64,000 nucleotides of DNA from Leclercia sp. S52 (GCF_039727615.1 NZ_CP152474.1:744001-808000), one strand, 5' to 3'. Positions 23,328 through 35,052 are shown, counted from the stretch's first letter. The notes: generated from the letters alone by a model not told the origin. Translations and numbers: made by a program.

Positions 23328-24290
23328 GTGACAGTGGAGCAGGGTATGTCTGAAGAAAAAAGTGAAAAACCGGCAGCATTCGACGGGGCAAAACCGCAGC
23401 TCCGTACGGTGGATCTGAATCTGTTAACGGTATTTGATGCGGTGATGCAGGAGCAAAATATCACGCGCGCAGCCCAGTCGCTGGGGATGTCACAGCCCGC
23501 CGTCAGTAATGCCGTCGCCAGGCTCAAGGTTATGTTTAATGACGAATTATTTGTACGCTATGGCCGTGGGATCCAGCCTACCGCGCGAGCTTTCCAGCTG
23601 TTTGCATCGGTGCGTCAGGCGCTGCAGTTGGTGCAGAATGAGCTGCCGGGCTCAGGGTTTGACTCCTCCAGCAGTGAGCGTATTTTCCATTTGTGCGTCT
23701 GCAGTCCTCTCGATAATTATCTGACCTCGCTTATTTATAATAAGGTTGAAGAGGTCGCACCTAATATTCATCTGGTGTTCAAGTCTTCCCTTAACCAGAA
23801 TACGGAACATCAGCTGCGCTATCAGGAAACTGAGTTTGTGATTGGCTATGAAGAGTTCCGCCGTCCGGAATTTTCCTGCGTACCGTTATTCAAAGATGAA
23901 ATGGTGCTGGTGACCAGTAAAACACACCCGCGCCTGCATGGTGCTCTGCTGGAGAGCGATATTTATCGTGAACAGCATGCGGTTGTCGCTCTCGATCGCT
24001 ACGCCTCCTTTAGCCAGCCGTGGTACGACACCCCGGATAAGCAGGCCTGCGTGGCATATCAGGGAATGGCAATGGTCAGCGTATTAAATGTGGTCTCGCA
24101 AACGCAGCTGGTGGCCATTGCGCCGCGCTGGCTGGTGGAAGAGTTTGCCGAGCCGCTGAATCTACGGATATTACCGCTGCCGTTGAACCTTAACTCGCGT
24201 ACGTGCTATCTCTCCTGGCATGAAGCCGCCGGCCGCGATAAAGGCCATCAGTGGATGGAAGAGCTGCTGGTGAGCGTCTGCCGCCGCTAA
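23328..24290 (+). CDS. leuO: LysR-type regulator LeuO
   Basis: Pleiotropic LysR-family regulator that relieves H-NS silencing at many loci. It is 320 residues, against 314 in E. coli. The winged helix-turn-helix ([36 protein letters not shown]) lies at about residues 33-70; the rest is the effector-binding domain. The start is GTG at 23328, chosen for the AAGGGAG ribosome site; an ATG at 23346 is an alternative. The gene sits between divergent leu and downstream ilvIH. Confidence 0.95.
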   Translation: MTVEQGMSEEKSEKPAAFDGAKPQLRTVDLNLLTVFDAVMQEQNITRAAQSLGMSQPAVSNAVARLKVMFNDELFVRYGRGIQPTARAFQLFASVRQALQLVQNELPGSGFDSSSSERIFHLCVCSPLDNYLTSLIYNKVEEVAPNIHLVFKSSLNQNTEHQLRYQETEFVIGYEEFRRPEFSCVPLFKDEMVLVTSKTHPRLHGALLESDIYREQHAVVALDRYASFSQPWYDTPDKQACVAYQGMAMVSVLNVVSQTQLVAIAPRWLVEEFAEPLNLRILPLPLNLNSRTCYLSWHEAAGRDKGHQWMEELLVSVCRR

Positions 24291-24296
24291 TTGACC

Positions 24297-24342
24297 TCAG
24301 GATAAATGGCGCTGTTGTTGTTATTTATCCTGACTTTCTTTT
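24297..24342 (+). terminator. leuO terminator
   Basis: TCAGGATAAAT (24297-24307) and ATTTATCCTGA (24323-24333) form an 11-bp perfect stem followed by a T-rich tract, 6 bp after the leuO stop. Confidence 0.8.
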
Positions 24343-24677
24343 TGTTTCTGAAATTTTATTCTGTCGCTACTTTTTTTTACTGCCGCTTCCAGGCCGTAAA
24401 ATTGCATGAATTACTGCACCTTTCCCTTTTTAAATGATGAATGCGTACGCCTCTTCGTTATCGTAGTTGATTTATCCATAACAAATATTAATACCTCATA
24501 TTTCTTCTTTCGCGTTTATGCGCGCGCGCAGGTTTGCTAATTGCCTGCCTTCCGGCGAGCGGTTATGGTAACTGTCACTCTGCACAATAAAAATCGCCAG
24601 GGGTGACCCTGACAAAAAAAGACGGCTCAGTGCATATTTTCCCTGTCCGTCTGAAACGATAAGCCTGGAGGCTAATC
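24343..24677 (+). promoter_or_regulatory. ilvIH upstream control region
   Basis: About 335 bp with no gene before ilvI. In E. coli the equivalent stretch contains the ilvIH promoter and several Lrp sites. It is AT-rich with a 12-bp alternating TGCGCGCGCGCA tract at 24519-24530. I cannot place Lrp sites confidently by eye. Confidence 0.5.
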
Positions 24678-26403
24678 ATGGAGATGTTGTCTGGCGCCGA
24701 AATGGTCGTCCGATCGTTAATCGATCAGGGCGTGAAGCAAGTGTTCGGTTACCCCGGGGGGCGCGGTCCTCGATATTTACGATGCACTACATACGGTGGG
24801 CGGTATCGATCACGTCCTGGTGCGTCATGAGCAAGCTGCCGTGCATATGGCCGACGGACTGGCGCGTGCCACAGGAGAGGTTGGCGTGGTGCTGGTGACA
24901 TCCGGTCCCGGCGCGACCAACGCCATTACGGGCATCGCCACCGCCTATATGGACTCCATTCCGATGGTGGTGCTTTCTGGTCAGGTGGCGACCTCGCTGA
25001 TTGGCTACGATGCCTTTCAGGAGTGCGATATGGTCGGCATCTCCCGCCCGGTGGTGAAACACAGTTTCCTGGTCAAACAGACGGAAGATATTCCAGGCGT
25101 ATTGAAGAAAGCCTTCTGGCTGGCGGCGAGCGGGCGTCCGGGGCCGGTGGTGGTGGACCTGCCTAAAGATATCCTCAATCCGGCGAACAAACTGCCGTAC
25201 GTCTGGCCGGAGTCGGTCAGCATGCGCTCTTACAACCCTACCACCCAGGGGCACAAAGGCCAGATTAAACGCGCGCTGCAAACCCTGATCGCCGCCAAAA
25301 AGCCGGTGGTGTATGTCGGTGGCGGGGCGGTGAATGCTAAGTGTGAAACGCAGCTGCGCACGCTTATCGAAAAGCTGAATCTGCCGGTGGCCTCATCTTT
25401 AATGGGTTTAGGGGCTTTCCCGGCCACCCACCGTCAGGCGCTTGGCATGCTCGGTATGCACGGCACCTACGAAGCCAACATGACGATGCACAATTCCGAC
25501 GTCATTTTTGCCGTGGGGGTACGCTTTGACGATCGCACCACCAACAACCTGGCGAAGTACTGCCCCAACGCCACTGTGCTGCACATTGATATCGATCCGA
25601 CCTCCATTTCCAAAACCGTCCCGGCGGACGTGCCTATCGTTGGCGACGCGCGTCTGGTGCTGGAACAGATGCTGGAGCTGCTGGGGCAGGAAAGCGACGC
25701 CCAGCCGCTCGATGAGATCCGCGACTGGTGGTTGCAGATTGAGCAGTGGCGCGCCCGTCAGTGCCTGAAATACGACACCCAAAGCGAGAGCATCAAGCCG
25801 CAGGCGGTCATTGAAACTATCTGGCGACTGACAAAAGGCGAGGCTTATGTGACCTCGGACGTAGGTCAGCACCAGATGTTTGCCGCCCTCTATTACCCGT
25901 TTGATAAGCCGCGTCGTTGGATCAACTCCGGCGGCCTGGGCACCATGGGCTTTGGCCTGCCCGCCGCGCTGGGCGTGAAGCTGGCGTTGCCGAACGAAAC
26001 GGTGGTCTGCGTGACCGGCGATGGCAGTATTCAGATGAACATTCAGGAGCTGTCCACCGCCCTGCAGTACGATCTGCCGGTGCTGGTGCTCAACCTGAAC
26101 AACGGCTATCTGGGCATGGTGAAGCAGTGGCAGGACATGATCTATTCCGGCCGCCATTCACAGTCGTACATGAAGTCGCTTCCTGATTTTGTTCGTCTGG
26201 CTGAAGCCTACGGCCATATTGGTATGCGCATCAGCAATCCGGCAGAGCTGGAGGCGAAGCTCAGCGAAGCCCTTGAGCACGTCAACAACAACCGCCTGGT
26301 ATTTGTCGATGTCGTGGTTGATGGCACCGAGCATGTCTATCCGATGCATATTCGCGGTGGCGGTATGGATGAAATGTGGTTAAGCAAAACGGAGAGAACC
26401 TGA
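24678..26403 (+). CDS. ilvI: Acetolactate synthase III large subunit IlvI, one +1 homopolymer shift
   Basis: ThDP-dependent enzyme making acetolactate or acetohydroxybutyrate for branched-chain amino acids. The start [18 protein letters not shown] follows a TGGAGG site. The frame is lost at a G run at 24756-24761; dropping one G gives [15 protein letters not shown] and a 574-residue protein, the exact family length. The ThDP glutamate ([12 protein letters not shown]) and metal motif [12 protein letters not shown] are present. One active-site-loop residue is Gly in [11 protein letters not shown] where E. coli IlvI has Arg. Forms an operon with ilvH, 1 bp downstream. Confidence 0.94.
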
Positions 26404-26404
26404 T

Positions 26405-26896
26405 ATGCGCCGGATATTATCTGTATTACTGGAAAACGAGTCCGGCGCGCTGTCGCGCGTGATTGGGCTCTTCGCACAGCGCGGCTATAACATCGAAAGC
26501 CTGACGGTAGCCCCGACGGACGACCCCACACTCTCGCGCATGACCATCCAGACGGTCGGCGACGCAAAGGTGCTGGAGCAGATCGAAAAGCAGCTGCATA
26601 AGCTGGTTGATGTGTTACGCGTCAGCGAGCTGGGGCAAGGGGCTTACGTTGAGCGTGAGATCATGCTGGTGAAAATTCAGGCTACCGGTTACGGGCGGGA
26701 AGAGGTGAAACGCAATGCGGACATTTTCCGCGGGCAGATCATCGACGTCACCCCCTCTATCTATACCGTTCAGCTGGCCGGTACCAGCGATAAACTGGAT
26801 GCCTTCCTCGCCTCGGTGCGGGATGTCGCCAAAATTGTTGAAGTGGCGCGTTCGGGCGTCGTGGGACTTTCCCGCGGCGACAAAGTGATGCGTTAA
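26405..26896 (+). CDS. ilvH: Acetolactate synthase III small subunit IlvH
   Basis: Regulatory subunit that activates IlvI and confers valine inhibition. It is 163 residues, with the N-terminal ACT domain ([32 protein letters not shown]) and a conserved C-terminal domain ([15 protein letters not shown]). Starts 1 bp after ilvI. Confidence 0.98.
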   Translation: MRRILSVLLENESGALSRVIGLFAQRGYNIESLTVAPTDDPTLSRMTIQTVGDAKVLEQIEKQLHKLVDVLRVSELGQGAYVEREIMLVKIQATGYGREEVKRNADIFRGQIIDVTPSIYTVQLAGTSDKLDAFLASVRDVAKIVEVARSGVVGLSRGDKVMR

Positions 26897-26920
26897 GCAT
26901 AAAAGGTTCGCCTCTAGCTT

Positions 26921-26949
26921 GCCCGGTGTGAATGACCGGGCTTTTTTTT
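26921..26949 (+). terminator. ilvIH terminator
   Basis: GCCCGGT and ACCGGGC stem with a TGTGAATG-type loop, followed by eight T, 24 bp after the ilvH stop. Confidence 0.9.
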
Positions 26950-27075
26950 GCTTACAGATGTCGCTGCACCGACAAAAGCGGTTGCCGGACAGGCTATTCT
27001 GCGCTTAGATGTTACAAGATTTAGCCATAACCCTGACGAGGTCATGGACTCTTTTCTTTTTTTTAAGGGGCAATT

Positions 27076-28080
27076 GTGAAACTGGATGAAATCGCCAGGC
27101 TAGCCGGTGTGTCGCGAACGACGGCAAGTTATGTGATTAACGGTAAAGCGAAGCAGTATCGTGTCAGCGACAAGACCGTTGAGAAAGTCATGGCAGTGGT
27201 TCGTGAACATAACTACCATCCGAACGCCGTCGCGGCAGGTTTACGTGCCGGGCGCACCCGTTCGATCGGTCTGGTGATCCCGGATCTGGAAAATACCAGC
27301 TACACCCGGATCGCAAACTACCTTGAGCGCCAGGCGCGTCAACGCGGCTACCAACTGCTGATTGCCTGTTCAGAAGATCAGCCCGATAATGAAATGCGCT
27401 GCATTGAGCACCTGCTGCAACGTCAGGTTGATGCCATTATCGTTTCCACCTCGTTACCTCCTGAGCATCCCTTCTATCAGCGTTGGGCCAACGATGCATT
27501 TCCGATTGTCGCCCTCGACCGTGCGTTGGATCGCGAGCATTTCACCAGCGTGGTAGGTGCGGATCAGGACGATGCTGAAATGCTGGCGGCCGAGCTGCGC
27601 ACCTTCCCGGCGGAAAACGTCCTCTATCTGGGAGCGCTGCCGGAACTCTCCGTAAGTTTCCTGCGCGAGCAGGGTTTCCGCACCGCCTGGAAAGACGATC
27701 CCCGTGAAGTCGATTACCTCTATGCCAACAGCTACGAGCGTGAAGCCTCGGCTCAGCTGTTCGAGAAGTGGCTGGAGACCCATCCGATGCCGCAGGCTCT
27801 GTTCACCACCTCGTTTGCGCTATTGCAGGGGGTGATGGACGTGACCCTGCGTCGTGAAGGCAAACTGCCGTCAGATCTGGCGATTGCCACCTTTGGCGAT
27901 CATGAGCTGCTCGATTTCCTGCAGTGCCCGGTGCTGGCCGTTGCGCAGCGTCATCGCGACGTGGCCGAGCGGGTGCTGGAGATTGTGCTGGCGAGCCTCG
28001 ATGAGCCGCGTAAGCCGAAACCAGGCCTGACGCGCATCCGTCGTAATCTCTATCGTCGCGGTATCTTAAGCCGCTCGTAA
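27076..28080 (+). CDS. cra: Catabolite repressor/activator Cra (FruR)
   Basis: LacI-family regulator of carbon flow that senses fructose 1-phosphate (and possibly fructose 1,6-bisphosphate). It is 334 residues. The helix-turn-helix [23 protein letters not shown] is at the N-terminus and the periplasmic-binding-protein-like sensor domain follows. The start is GTG at 27076 with AAGGGG upstream, as in E. coli. Monocistronic between ilvIH and mraZ. Confidence 0.97.
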   Translation: MKLDEIARLAGVSRTTASYVINGKAKQYRVSDKTVEKVMAVVREHNYHPNAVAAGLRAGRTRSIGLVIPDLENTSYTRIANYLERQARQRGYQLLIACSEDQPDNEMRCIEHLLQRQVDAIIVSTSLPPEHPFYQRWANDAFPIVALDRALDREHFTSVVGADQDDAEMLAAELRTFPAENVLYLGALPELSVSFLREQGFRTAWKDDPREVDYLYANSYEREASAQLFEKWLETHPMPQALFTTSFALLQGVMDVTLRREGKLPSDLAIATFGDHELLDFLQCPVLAVAQRHRDVAERVLEIVLASLDEPRKPKPGLTRIRRNLYRRGILSRS

Positions 28081-28086
28081 TGACGT

Positions 28087-28112
28087 CAGGGCAGCGCAAG
28101 CTGCTCTGAATT
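28087..28112 (+). terminator. Putative cra terminator
   Basis: CAGGGCAGC and GCTGCTCTG form a 9-bp stem with one G-T pair and a GCAA tetraloop, 7 bp after the cra stop, followed by AATTTCTC. Confidence 0.6.
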
Positions 28113-28598
28113 TCTCATCCGGAATCAACCTGGTAATTCCCACATTCTTTTTAAGATAATTCCTTTAAACTCTTTGTCTGCTACGCGTTTTAATTCCCTT
28201 TACAGGTAAAAACGTCGTTTCATATTTATTTTATTGTCAGTAGTGCAGCCAATTGTATTATTTTGTTACATAACCGAACGGCCAGTGCTGAATTATCAGC
28301 CGTTTTTTCCTCTGGTTTTGCCGACATGCGCCTGCCCGCGACAAGCTTCGCGCCCGCGCTGCATCTGGCGCTGTTATCCCCCCGCAATATGGCTTAAAAT
28401 GCCGCCCGCGTCGCAAACTGACACTTTATATTTCCCTCCGATGATATGAGGGGTTTTTAAGACGGGTATGCCTATTCGCGTTTTTTCTCGCAAATATTCA
28501 TCACGTTATTTTTGCCGCGCCAGTTGTGCAGTTAATAGCCGGGTTAACTTCCATTCGTAAATCAGTGACATTTAGAGAGATGTCGCGGAAGTCCTGGC
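28113..28598. other. cra-mraZ intergenic region with two terminator-like hairpins
   Basis: About 490 bp with no credible gene. Two hairpins followed by T runs are visible on the plus strand: GCTGA-ATTA-TCAGC then CGTTTTTT near 28288-28307, and CCCTC/GAGGG (28434-28452) then GTTTTT. A 71-codon frame from a TTG at 28234 has unusual composition and spans both hairpins; I do not consider it coding. Confidence 0.55.
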
Positions 28599-28628
28599 TT
28601 GACAAGCTTTTCCATCGCTCCGTAAACT
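28599..28628 (+). promoter_or_regulatory. mraZ (dcw cluster) promoter
   Basis: TTGACA (28599-28604) and TAAACT (28623-28628), spaced 18 bp, match the E. coli Pmra promoter block TTGACAAGCTTTTCC...GTAAACTCC. It drives the first genes of the division and cell-wall cluster. Confidence 0.88.
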
Positions 28629-28636
28629 CCCTTAAG

Positions 28637-28660
28637 TGGGAATTTGTGGGTTAAAGTGGT
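28637..28660 (+). promoter_or_regulatory. MraZ-binding repeats
   Basis: TGGG at 28637-28640 and 28647-28650 and TGGT at 28657-28660 recur with an exact 10-bp period just downstream of the promoter. This is the TGGGN repeat array through which MraZ represses its own operon. Confidence 0.8.
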
Positions 28661-28679
28661 GAGGAGGGGTGAGACTGGC

Positions 28680-29138
28680 ATGTTCCGTGGAGCGACGTTA
28701 GTCAATCTCGACAGCAAAGGGCGTTTATCGGTACCAACCCGATACCGCGACCAGCTGAACGAGAGCGCTTCTGGTCAAATGGTCTGCACCATTGACATCA
28801 ACCACGCCTGCCTGCTGCTTTACCCCTTGCCTGAATGGGAAATCATTGAGCAAAAGCTGTCTCGACTGTCGAGCATGAACCCGCAGGAACGCCGCGTGCA
28901 GCGGCTGTTATTGGGTCATGCCAGTGAATGTCAGATGGACAGCGCGGGGCGTTTATTGATTGCGCCCGTGCTGCGGCAGCATGCCGGTCTGACAAAAGAA
29001 GTGATGCTGGTCGGACAGTTCAATAAATTTGAACTGTGGGATGAAACGGCCTGGTATCAACGGGTCAAGGAAGATATCGACGCTGAGCAGTCCGATTCCG
29101 CAACATTGTCGGAACGATTGCAGGATTTGTCTCTATAA
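28680..29138 (+). CDS. mraZ: Transcriptional regulator MraZ
   Basis: AbrB-like DNA-binding repressor of the dcw cluster; also known to act against RsmH. It is 152 residues with two SpoVT-AbrB repeats, each with the DSxGRL motif (residues 11-16 and the second near residue 83). The start [14 protein letters not shown] at 28680 was chosen over an upstream in-frame GTG because it follows GGAGGGG and matches the family. First gene of the cluster. Confidence 0.97.
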   Translation: MFRGATLVNLDSKGRLSVPTRYRDQLNESASGQMVCTIDINHACLLLYPLPEWEIIEQKLSRLSSMNPQERRVQRLLLGHASECQMDSAGRLLIAPVLRQHAGLTKEVMLVGQFNKFELWDETAWYQRVKEDIDAEQSDSATLSERLQDLSL

Positions 29139-29140
29139 AT

Positions 29141-30082
29141 ATGATGGAAAATTATAAACATACGACGGTGCTACTGGATGAGGCCGTCAACGGCCTGAAT
29201 ATTCGTCCTGATGGCATCTATATTGATGGCACTTTTGGCCGGGGTGGCCACTCACGTTTGATCCTCTCCCAACTGGGCGCGGAAGGCCGTTTGCTGGCAA
29301 TCGATCGCGATCCGCAGGCTATCGCCGTGGCGAAAACCATTGATGACCCACGCTTTTCCATCGTACATGGACCTTTCTCCGCGCTGGCTGAGTACGTCAG
29401 CGAGCGCGATTTAACCGGTAAAATTGACGGGATCCTCCTCGATCTTGGCGTCTCCTCACCGCAGCTTGACGATGCTGAACGCGGCTTCTCCTTTATGCGT
29501 GATGGCCCGCTGGACATGCGTATGGATCCGACGCGCGGCCAGTCAGCCGCCGAGTGGCTGCAAACGGCAGAAGAAGCCGATATCGCATGGGTGATCAAAA
29601 CCTTCGGGGAAGAGCGCTTTGGCAAACGTATTGCCCGCGCCATCGTTGAACGTAACCGCATCGAACCCATGACCCGCACCAAAGAGCTGGCGGAAGTGAT
29701 CGCTGCGGCAACACCGGTGAAGGACAAGTATAAACACCCTGCGACCCGCACCTTCCAGGCGATTCGTATCTGGGTCAACAGCGAGCTTGATGAGATCGAG
29801 CAGGCGCTGAAAAGTTCGCTTAGCGTGCTGGCGCCGGGTGGCCGCTTGTCGGTGATCAGCTTCCACTCGCTGGAAGACCGCATTGTGAAGCGCTTTATGC
29901 GTGAGCAAAGCCGTGGGCCACAGGTGCCGGCCGGATTACCGATGACGGAAGAACAGCTCAAAAAACTGGGCGGCCGCCAGCTGCGCGCCTTAGGCAAATT
30001 AATGCCGGGCGAAGCGGAAGTGGACGAGAACCCACGCGCCCGCAGTTCAGTGCTGCGCATCGCAGAAAGGACCAGTGCATGA
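29141..30082 (+). CDS. rsmH: 16S rRNA m4C1402 methyltransferase RsmH
   Basis: Methylates N4 of C1402 in the 30S P site using SAM. It is 313 residues. The SAM motif [10 protein letters not shown] is near residue 28, and [20 protein letters not shown] and the [11 protein letters not shown] motif are conserved. Two nucleotides after mraZ, overlapping ftsL by ATGA. Confidence 0.98.
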   Translation: MMENYKHTTVLLDEAVNGLNIRPDGIYIDGTFGRGGHSRLILSQLGAEGRLLAIDRDPQAIAVAKTIDDPRFSIVHGPFSALAEYVSERDLTGKIDGILLDLGVSSPQLDDAERGFSFMRDGPLDMRMDPTRGQSAAEWLQTAEEADIAWVIKTFGEERFGKRIARAIVERNRIEPMTRTKELAEVIAAATPVKDKYKHPATRTFQAIRIWVNSELDEIEQALKSSLSVLAPGGRLSVISFHSLEDRIVKRFMREQSRGPQVPAGLPMTEEQLKKLGGRQLRALGKLMPGEAEVDENPRARSSVLRIAERTSA

Positions 30083-30444
30083 TCGGCAGAGTGGCAGATA
30101 CCCTCAGCAAGGTAAAAGAGACGTTAGGCAGCAACGAGCGTCATGCCTTGCCGGGCGTCATCTGGGACGACCTGTTGCGTTTCGGCAAGCTGCCACTGTG
30201 TCTGTTCATTTGCATTATTGTGTCGGCGGTCACCGTGGTGACCACCGCTCACCATACCCGTTTGTTAACGGCGCAACGCGAACAGCTGGTGCTGGAGCGT
30301 GATGCGCTGGATATCGAGTGGCGAAATTTGATCCTCGAAGAAAATGCGCTCGGCGATCATAGCCGGGTTGAACGGATCGCAACGGAAAAGCTGCAAATGC
30401 AGCATGTTGATCCTTCTCAGGAAAATATCGTAGTACAAAAATAA
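30079..30444 (+). CDS. ftsL: Cell division protein FtsL
   Basis: Bitopic divisome protein in the FtsQLB complex that activates septal wall synthesis. It is 121 residues: a cytoplasmic tail, one membrane helix ([20 protein letters not shown], about residues 38-57) and a periplasmic coiled coil ([24 protein letters not shown]). Start overlaps the rsmH stop. Confidence 0.97.
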   Translation: MIGRVADTLSKVKETLGSNERHALPGVIWDDLLRFGKLPLCLFICIIVSAVTVVTTAHHTRLLTAQREQLVLERDALDIEWRNLILEENALGDHSRVERIATEKLQMQHVDPSQENIVVQK

Positions 30445-30459
30445 GGGAAAACGCGACGC

Positions 30460-32226
30460 ATGAAATCGGCGGCGAAGGCGCTAAAACCAAAACGTCAGGA
30501 AGAACAGGCCAGCTTTATCAGCTGGCGTTTTGCGTTGCTTTGCGGCTGCATTTTACTGGCGCTGGGTTTCCTGCTGGGACGTGTGGCGTGGCTGCAAATC
30601 ATTGCCCCCGATATGCTGGTGCGCCAGGGCGATATGCGTTCCCTGCGCGTGCAGGAAGTCTCGACATCGCGTGGCCTGATCACCGACCGTTCCGGCCGTC
30701 CGCTGGCGGTCAGCGTGCCGGTGAAAGCGATCTGGGCGGATCCGAAAGAGCTGCATGACGCCGGCGGGATCTCCCTCGATAACCGCTGGAAAGCCCTCTC
30801 TGACGCGCTGAAAATGCCGCTCGATCAGCTGGCAGCCCGCGTTAACGCCAACCCGAAAGGGCGCTTTATCTATCTGGCGCGTCAGGTTAACCCTGATATG
30901 GCCGACTACATCAAAAAGCTGAAGCTGCCCGGCATTCACCTGCGGGAAGAGTCGCGTCGCTACTACCCGTCCGGGGAAGTGACCGCACACCTGATCGGCT
31001 TTACCAACGTCGACAGCCAGGGCATTGAAGGCGTCGAGAAGAGTTTCGATAAGTGGCTGACCGGCCAGCCTGGCGAACGTGTAGTGCGTAAAGACCGCTA
31101 TGGCCGCGTGATTGAAGATATCTCTTCCACGGACAGCCAGGCGGCGCACAACCTGGCGCTGAGCATCGACGAGCGTCTGCAGGCGCTGGTGTACCGTGAG
31201 CTGAATAACGCCGTGGCCTTCAACAAGGCGGAATCGGGCAGTGCGGTACTGGTGGACGTCAGCACTGGCGAAGTGTTGGCGATGGCCAACAGCCCGTCCT
31301 ACAACCCGAACAACTTCACCGGCACCGCCAAAGATGCGATGCGTAACCGCGCCATCACCGACGTCTTCGAGCCGGGCTCAACGGTCAAACCTATGGTGGT
31401 GATGACGGCCCTGCAGCGCGGCATCGTCAATGAAAACACCGTGCTCAACACGGTACCTTACCGAATCAACGGTCACGAAATCAAAGATGTGGCGCGTTAC
31501 AGCGAATTGACCCTCACCGGGGTTTTACAGAAGTCGAGTAACGTCGGCGTTTCTAAGCTGGCGTTAGCGATGCCGTCCTCAGCGTTGGTAGAAACTTACT
31601 CACGTTTTGGGCTGGGAAAAGCGACCAATTTGGGGTTGGTCGGAGAACGCAGTGGCTTATATCCTCAAAAACAACGGTGGTCTGACATAGAGAGGGCCAC
31701 CTTCTCTTTCGGCTACGGGCTAATGGTAACCCCGTTACAGTTGGCGCGTGTCTATGCAACGATTGGCAGCTATGGCGTCTATCGCCCGCTGTCGATTACC
31801 AAAGTCGATCCGCCGGTTCCCGGTGAGCGTATCTTCCCGGAGTCAATCGTCCGTACCGTCGTGCACATGATGGAGAGCGTGGCCCTGCCAGGCGGTGGTG
31901 GCGTGAAGGCGGCGATCAAAGGCTATCGCATCGCAATTAAAACCGGTACGGCGAAAAAAGTCGGGCCGGATGGCCGCTACATCAATAAATACATTGCATA
32001 TACCGCAGGCGTTGCGCCTGCGAGTAATCCGCGTTTTGCGCTGGTGGTGGTCATCAACGATCCACAGGCGGGTAAATACTACGGTGGCGCCGTTTCCGCG
32101 CCGGTCTTCGGTGCCATCATGGGCGGCGTACTGCGCACCATGAACATCGAGCCGGATGCGCTGGCAACGGGCGAGAAAAGTGAATTTGTAATTAATCAAG
32201 GCGAGGGAACAGGTGGCAGATCGTAA
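30460..32226 (+). CDS. ftsI: Septal peptidoglycan transpeptidase FtsI (PBP3)
   Basis: Monofunctional class B penicillin-binding protein for septum synthesis and target of cephalosporins and aztreonam. It is 588 residues. One N-terminal membrane helix ([21 protein letters not shown]); active-site Ser307 in GSTVKPM; SSN motif in [15 protein letters not shown] box near residue 494. Overlaps murE by 14 bp. Confidence 0.98.
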   Translation: MKSAAKALKPKRQEEQASFISWRFALLCGCILLALGFLLGRVAWLQIIAPDMLVRQGDMRSLRVQEVSTSRGLITDRSGRPLAVSVPVKAIWADPKELHDAGGISLDNRWKALSDALKMPLDQLAARVNANPKGRFIYLARQVNPDMADYIKKLKLPGIHLREESRRYYPSGEVTAHLIGFTNVDSQGIEGVEKSFDKWLTGQPGERVVRKDRYGRVIEDISSTDSQAAHNLALSIDERLQALVYRELNNAVAFNKAESGSAVLVDVSTGEVLAMANSPSYNPNNFTGTAKDAMRNRAITDVFEPGSTVKPMVVMTALQRGIVNENTVLNTVPYRINGHEIKDVARYSELTLTGVLQKSSNVGVSKLALAMPSSALVETYSRFGLGKATNLGLVGERSGLYPQKQRWSDIERATFSFGYGLMVTPLQLARVYATIGSYGVYRPLSITKVDPPVPGERIFPESIVRTVVHMMESVALPGGGGVKAAIKGYRIAIKTGTAKKVGPDGRYINKYIAYTAGVAPASNPRFALVVVINDPQAGKYYGGAVSAPVFGAIMGGVLRTMNIEPDALATGEKSEFVINQGEGTGGRS

Positions 32227-33700
32227 TTTGCGCGACCTTCTTGCTCCGTGGGTAGCTGGTTTACCTGCGCGAGAACTGCGGGAGATGGTACTCGACAGCC
32301 GTGTGGCTGCCTCGGGCGATCTTTTTGTGGCAGTGGTGGGTCATCAGGCGGACGGGCGTCGGTATATCCCGCAGGCGATAGCGCAAGGTGTAGCTGCCAT
32401 TATTGCTGAGGCAAAAGATGAAGCCGCCGATGGTGAAATCCGTGAAATGCACGGCGTGCCGGTCATCTATCTCAGCCAGTTAACCGAACGTCTCTCCGCG
32501 CTGGCGGGGCGTTTCTATAATGAACCTTCTGACCAGCTGCGCCTGGTTGGCGTAACCGGCACCAACGGTAAAACCACCACCACGCAACTGATGGCGCAGT
32601 GGGCGCAGCTGCTGGGTGAAACCAGCGCGGTGATGGGTACCGTGGGGAACGGCCTGCTGGGCAAAGTGAACCCAACGGAAAACACCACCGGCTCCGCCGT
32701 CGACGTGCAGCATGTGCTGGCCGGTCTGGCAGGGCAGGGTGCAACCTTCGCGGCAATGGAAGTCTCTTCCCACGGGCTGGTTCAGCACCGTGTCGCGGCG
32801 CTGAAGTTTGCCGCCTCCGTGTTCACGAACCTGAGCCGGGACCATCTCGACTACCATGGCGACATGGAAAACTACGAAGCGGCGAAATGGCAGCTGTATG
32901 CCACGCACCACGCCGGTCAGGCGATTATCAACGCTGATGACGAAGTGGGTCGCCGCTGGCTGGCTAAGCTGCCGGACGCCGTTGCGGTCTCCATGGCCGA
33001 CCATATCAATCCGAACTGTCATGGTCGCTGGCTGAAAGCCACCGACGTGACCTACCACGACAGCGGCGCGACCATCCGCTTTGCCTCCTCCTGGGGTGAA
33101 GGCGAAATCGAAAGCCGCCTGATGGGGGCGTTCAACGTCAGCAACCTGCTGCTGGCTCTTGCTACTCTGCTGGCGCTGGGTTATCCGCTGCCGGCGCTGC
33201 TCAGCACCTCCGCACGTCTGCTGCCGGTTTGCGGGCGTATGGAAGTGTTCACCGCCCCAGGCAAACCCACCGTAGTGGTGGATTACGCCCACACCCCGGA
33301 TGCGCTGGAAAAAGCGCTGGAAGCGGCGCGTCTGCACTGCGCCGGTAAGCTGTGGTGCGTCTTTGGCTGCGGCGGCGATCGCGACAAAGGCAAGCGTCCG
33401 CTGATGGGGGCCATTGCCGAGCAGTTCGCGGATATCGCGGTTGTGACCGATGACAACCCGCGCACCGAAGAGCCACGCGCCATTATCAACGACATTCTGG
33501 CCGGGATGCTCGATGCCGGGCGCGCACGTGTTGTCGAGGGGCGCGCCGAAGCGGTAACTAACGCCATCATGCAGGCCGGTGAGAACGACGTGGTGCTGCT
33601 GGCCGGTAAAGGCCATGAAGATTATCAGATCGTTGGCACCAACCGTCTGGACTACTCCGACCGTGTGACCGCGGCGCGTCTGCTGGGAGTGATGGCATGA
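32213..33700 (+). CDS. murE: UDP-MurNAc-tripeptide synthetase MurE
   Basis: Adds meso-diaminopimelate to UDP-MurNAc-L-Ala-D-Glu. It is 495 residues. ATP P-loop TGTNGKTTT at about residues 115-123; the DNPR motif (414-417) that selects meso-DAP over lysine is present, as expected for a Gram-negative wall. GTG start at 32213, inside the end of ftsI, as in E. coli. Overlaps murF by ATGA. Confidence 0.98.
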   Translation: MADRNLRDLLAPWVAGLPARELREMVLDSRVAASGDLFVAVVGHQADGRRYIPQAIAQGVAAIIAEAKDEAADGEIREMHGVPVIYLSQLTERLSALAGRFYNEPSDQLRLVGVTGTNGKTTTTQLMAQWAQLLGETSAVMGTVGNGLLGKVNPTENTTGSAVDVQHVLAGLAGQGATFAAMEVSSHGLVQHRVAALKFAASVFTNLSRDHLDYHGDMENYEAAKWQLYATHHAGQAIINADDEVGRRWLAKLPDAVAVSMADHINPNCHGRWLKATDVTYHDSGATIRFASSWGEGEIESRLMGAFNVSNLLLALATLLALGYPLPALLSTSARLLPVCGRMEVFTAPGKPTVVVDYAHTPDALEKALEAARLHCAGKLWCVFGCGGDRDKGKRPLMGAIAEQFADIAVVTDDNPRTEEPRAIINDILAGMLDAGRARVVEGRAEAVTNAIMQAGENDVVLLAGKGHEDYQIVGTNRLDYSDRVTAARLLGVMA

Positions 33701-35052
33701 TTAGCGTAACGCTAAGCCAGCTGGCCACTATCCTGGGCGCAGACGTCAGCGGCGAGCTGACCTTCGATGCGGTTACCACCGACACGCGTAAAATCACGCC
33801 TGGCTGCCTGTTTGTGGCGCTGAAGGGTGAGCGTTTCGATGCGCACGATTTTGCTGAGCAGGCGAAAGCCGCAGGCGCGGGTGCGCTGCTGGTAAGCCGT
33901 AAACTGGATATCGACCTGCCGCAGGCGGTGGTGAAAGACACCCGCCTGGCGTTTGGTGAACTGGCAGCATGGGTTCGCCAGCAGGTGCCGGCGCGCATTG
34001 TGGCGCTGACCGGCTCCTCCGGTAAAACCTCCGTTAAAGAGATGACCGCCGCGATCCTCAGTCAGTGTGGCAACACGCTCTATACCGCAGGCAATCTCAA
34101 TAACGATATCGGCGTACCGATGACGCTCCTGCGTCTGACCCGTGAGCATGAATATGCGGTGATTGAGCTGGGTGCGAACCATCAGGGCGAAATTGCCTGG
34201 ACCGTGAGCCTGACGCAGCCGGAAGCGGCGCTGGTGAATAACCTCGCGGCAGCGCATCTGGAAGGCTTCGGCTCGCTGGAAGGCGTGGCGAAAGCCAAGG
34301 GCGAGATCTACACCGGCCTGCCGGTTAACGGCATCGCCATTATGAATGCCGACAACAACGACTGGCTGAACTGGAAAAGCGTCATCGGGGATCGCAAAAC
34401 CTGGCGCTTCTCACCGAATGCCGCCAACAGCGACTTCACCGCTACCAACGTTCACGTGACTTCCCACGGCACCGAATTTACGCTGCAGACCCCGACGGGG
34501 AATGTGGACGTGCTGCTGCCGCTGCCGGGTCGTCACAATATCACCAATGCCCTGGCCGCCACCGCGCTGGCGATGGCCGTCGGCGCGCCGCTGTCGGCGA
34601 TCAAAACCGGGCTGGCAAACCTGAAAGCCGTCCCCGGACGCCTGTTCCCCATCCCGCTGGCGGAAAACAAACTGCTGCTGGACGACTCCTACAACGCCAA
34701 CGTTGGCTCCATGACTGCTGCGGTACAGGTGCTGTCTGAGATGCCGGGTTATCGCGTGATGGTGGTCGGCGATATGGCAGAACTGGGCGATGAAAGTGAA
34801 GCCTGCCACACCCAGGTGGGTGAAGCGGCGAAAGCCTCCGGTATCGATCGCGTATTAAGCGCGGGTCATCTCAGTAAAAATATCAGCCAGGCCAGCGGCG
34901 TCGGTGAGCATTTTGCCGATAAAGCGGCGTTGATCGCCCGCCTTAAGGCCCTGGTCGAAGAACAACAAATTGTGACAGTTTTAGTGAAAGGTTCACGCAG
35001 TGCCGCCATGGAAGAGGTTGTGCACGCTTTACAGGAGAATGGGACATGTTAG
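33697..35052 (+). CDS. murF: UDP-MurNAc-pentapeptide synthetase MurF
   Basis: Adds D-Ala-D-Ala, finishing the cytoplasmic pentapeptide precursor. It is 451 residues. ATP loop [13 protein letters not shown] near residue 108, catalytic-domain [10 protein letters not shown] and C-terminal [13 protein letters not shown] motifs. Overlaps murE and mraY, so translation is likely coupled. Confidence 0.98.
   Translation: MISVTLSQLATILGADVSGELTFDAVTTDTRKITPGCLFVALKGERFDAHDFAEQAKAAGAGALLVSRKLDIDLPQAVVKDTRLAFGELAAWVRQQVPARIVALTGSSGKTSVKEMTAAILSQCGNTLYTAGNLNNDIGVPMTLLRLTREHEYAVIELGANHQGEIAWTVSLTQPEAALVNNLAAAHLEGFGSLEGVAKAKGEIYTGLPVNGIAIMNADNNDWLNWKSVIGDRKTWRFSPNAANSDFTATNVHVTSHGTEFTLQTPTGNVDVLLPLPGRHNITNALAATALAMAVGAPLSAIKTGLANLKAVPGRLFPIPLAENKLLLDDSYNANVGSMTAAVQVLSEMPGYRVMVVGDMAELGDESEACHTQVGEAAKASGIDRVLSAGHLSKNISQASGVGEHFADKAALIARLKALVEEQQIVTVLVKGSRSAAMEEVVHALQENGTC

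Noticed and set aside
24756..24761. Programmed ribosomal frameshifting as the cause of split genes
   Set aside because: The affected genes are unrelated, none uses frameshifting in known relatives, and the slip sites share only homopolymer length; sequencing error explains all eleven.
28234..28449. 71-codon frame between cra and mraZ
   Set aside because: TTG start without ribosome site, crosses a hairpin with T run, odd composition rich in Pro and Cys.
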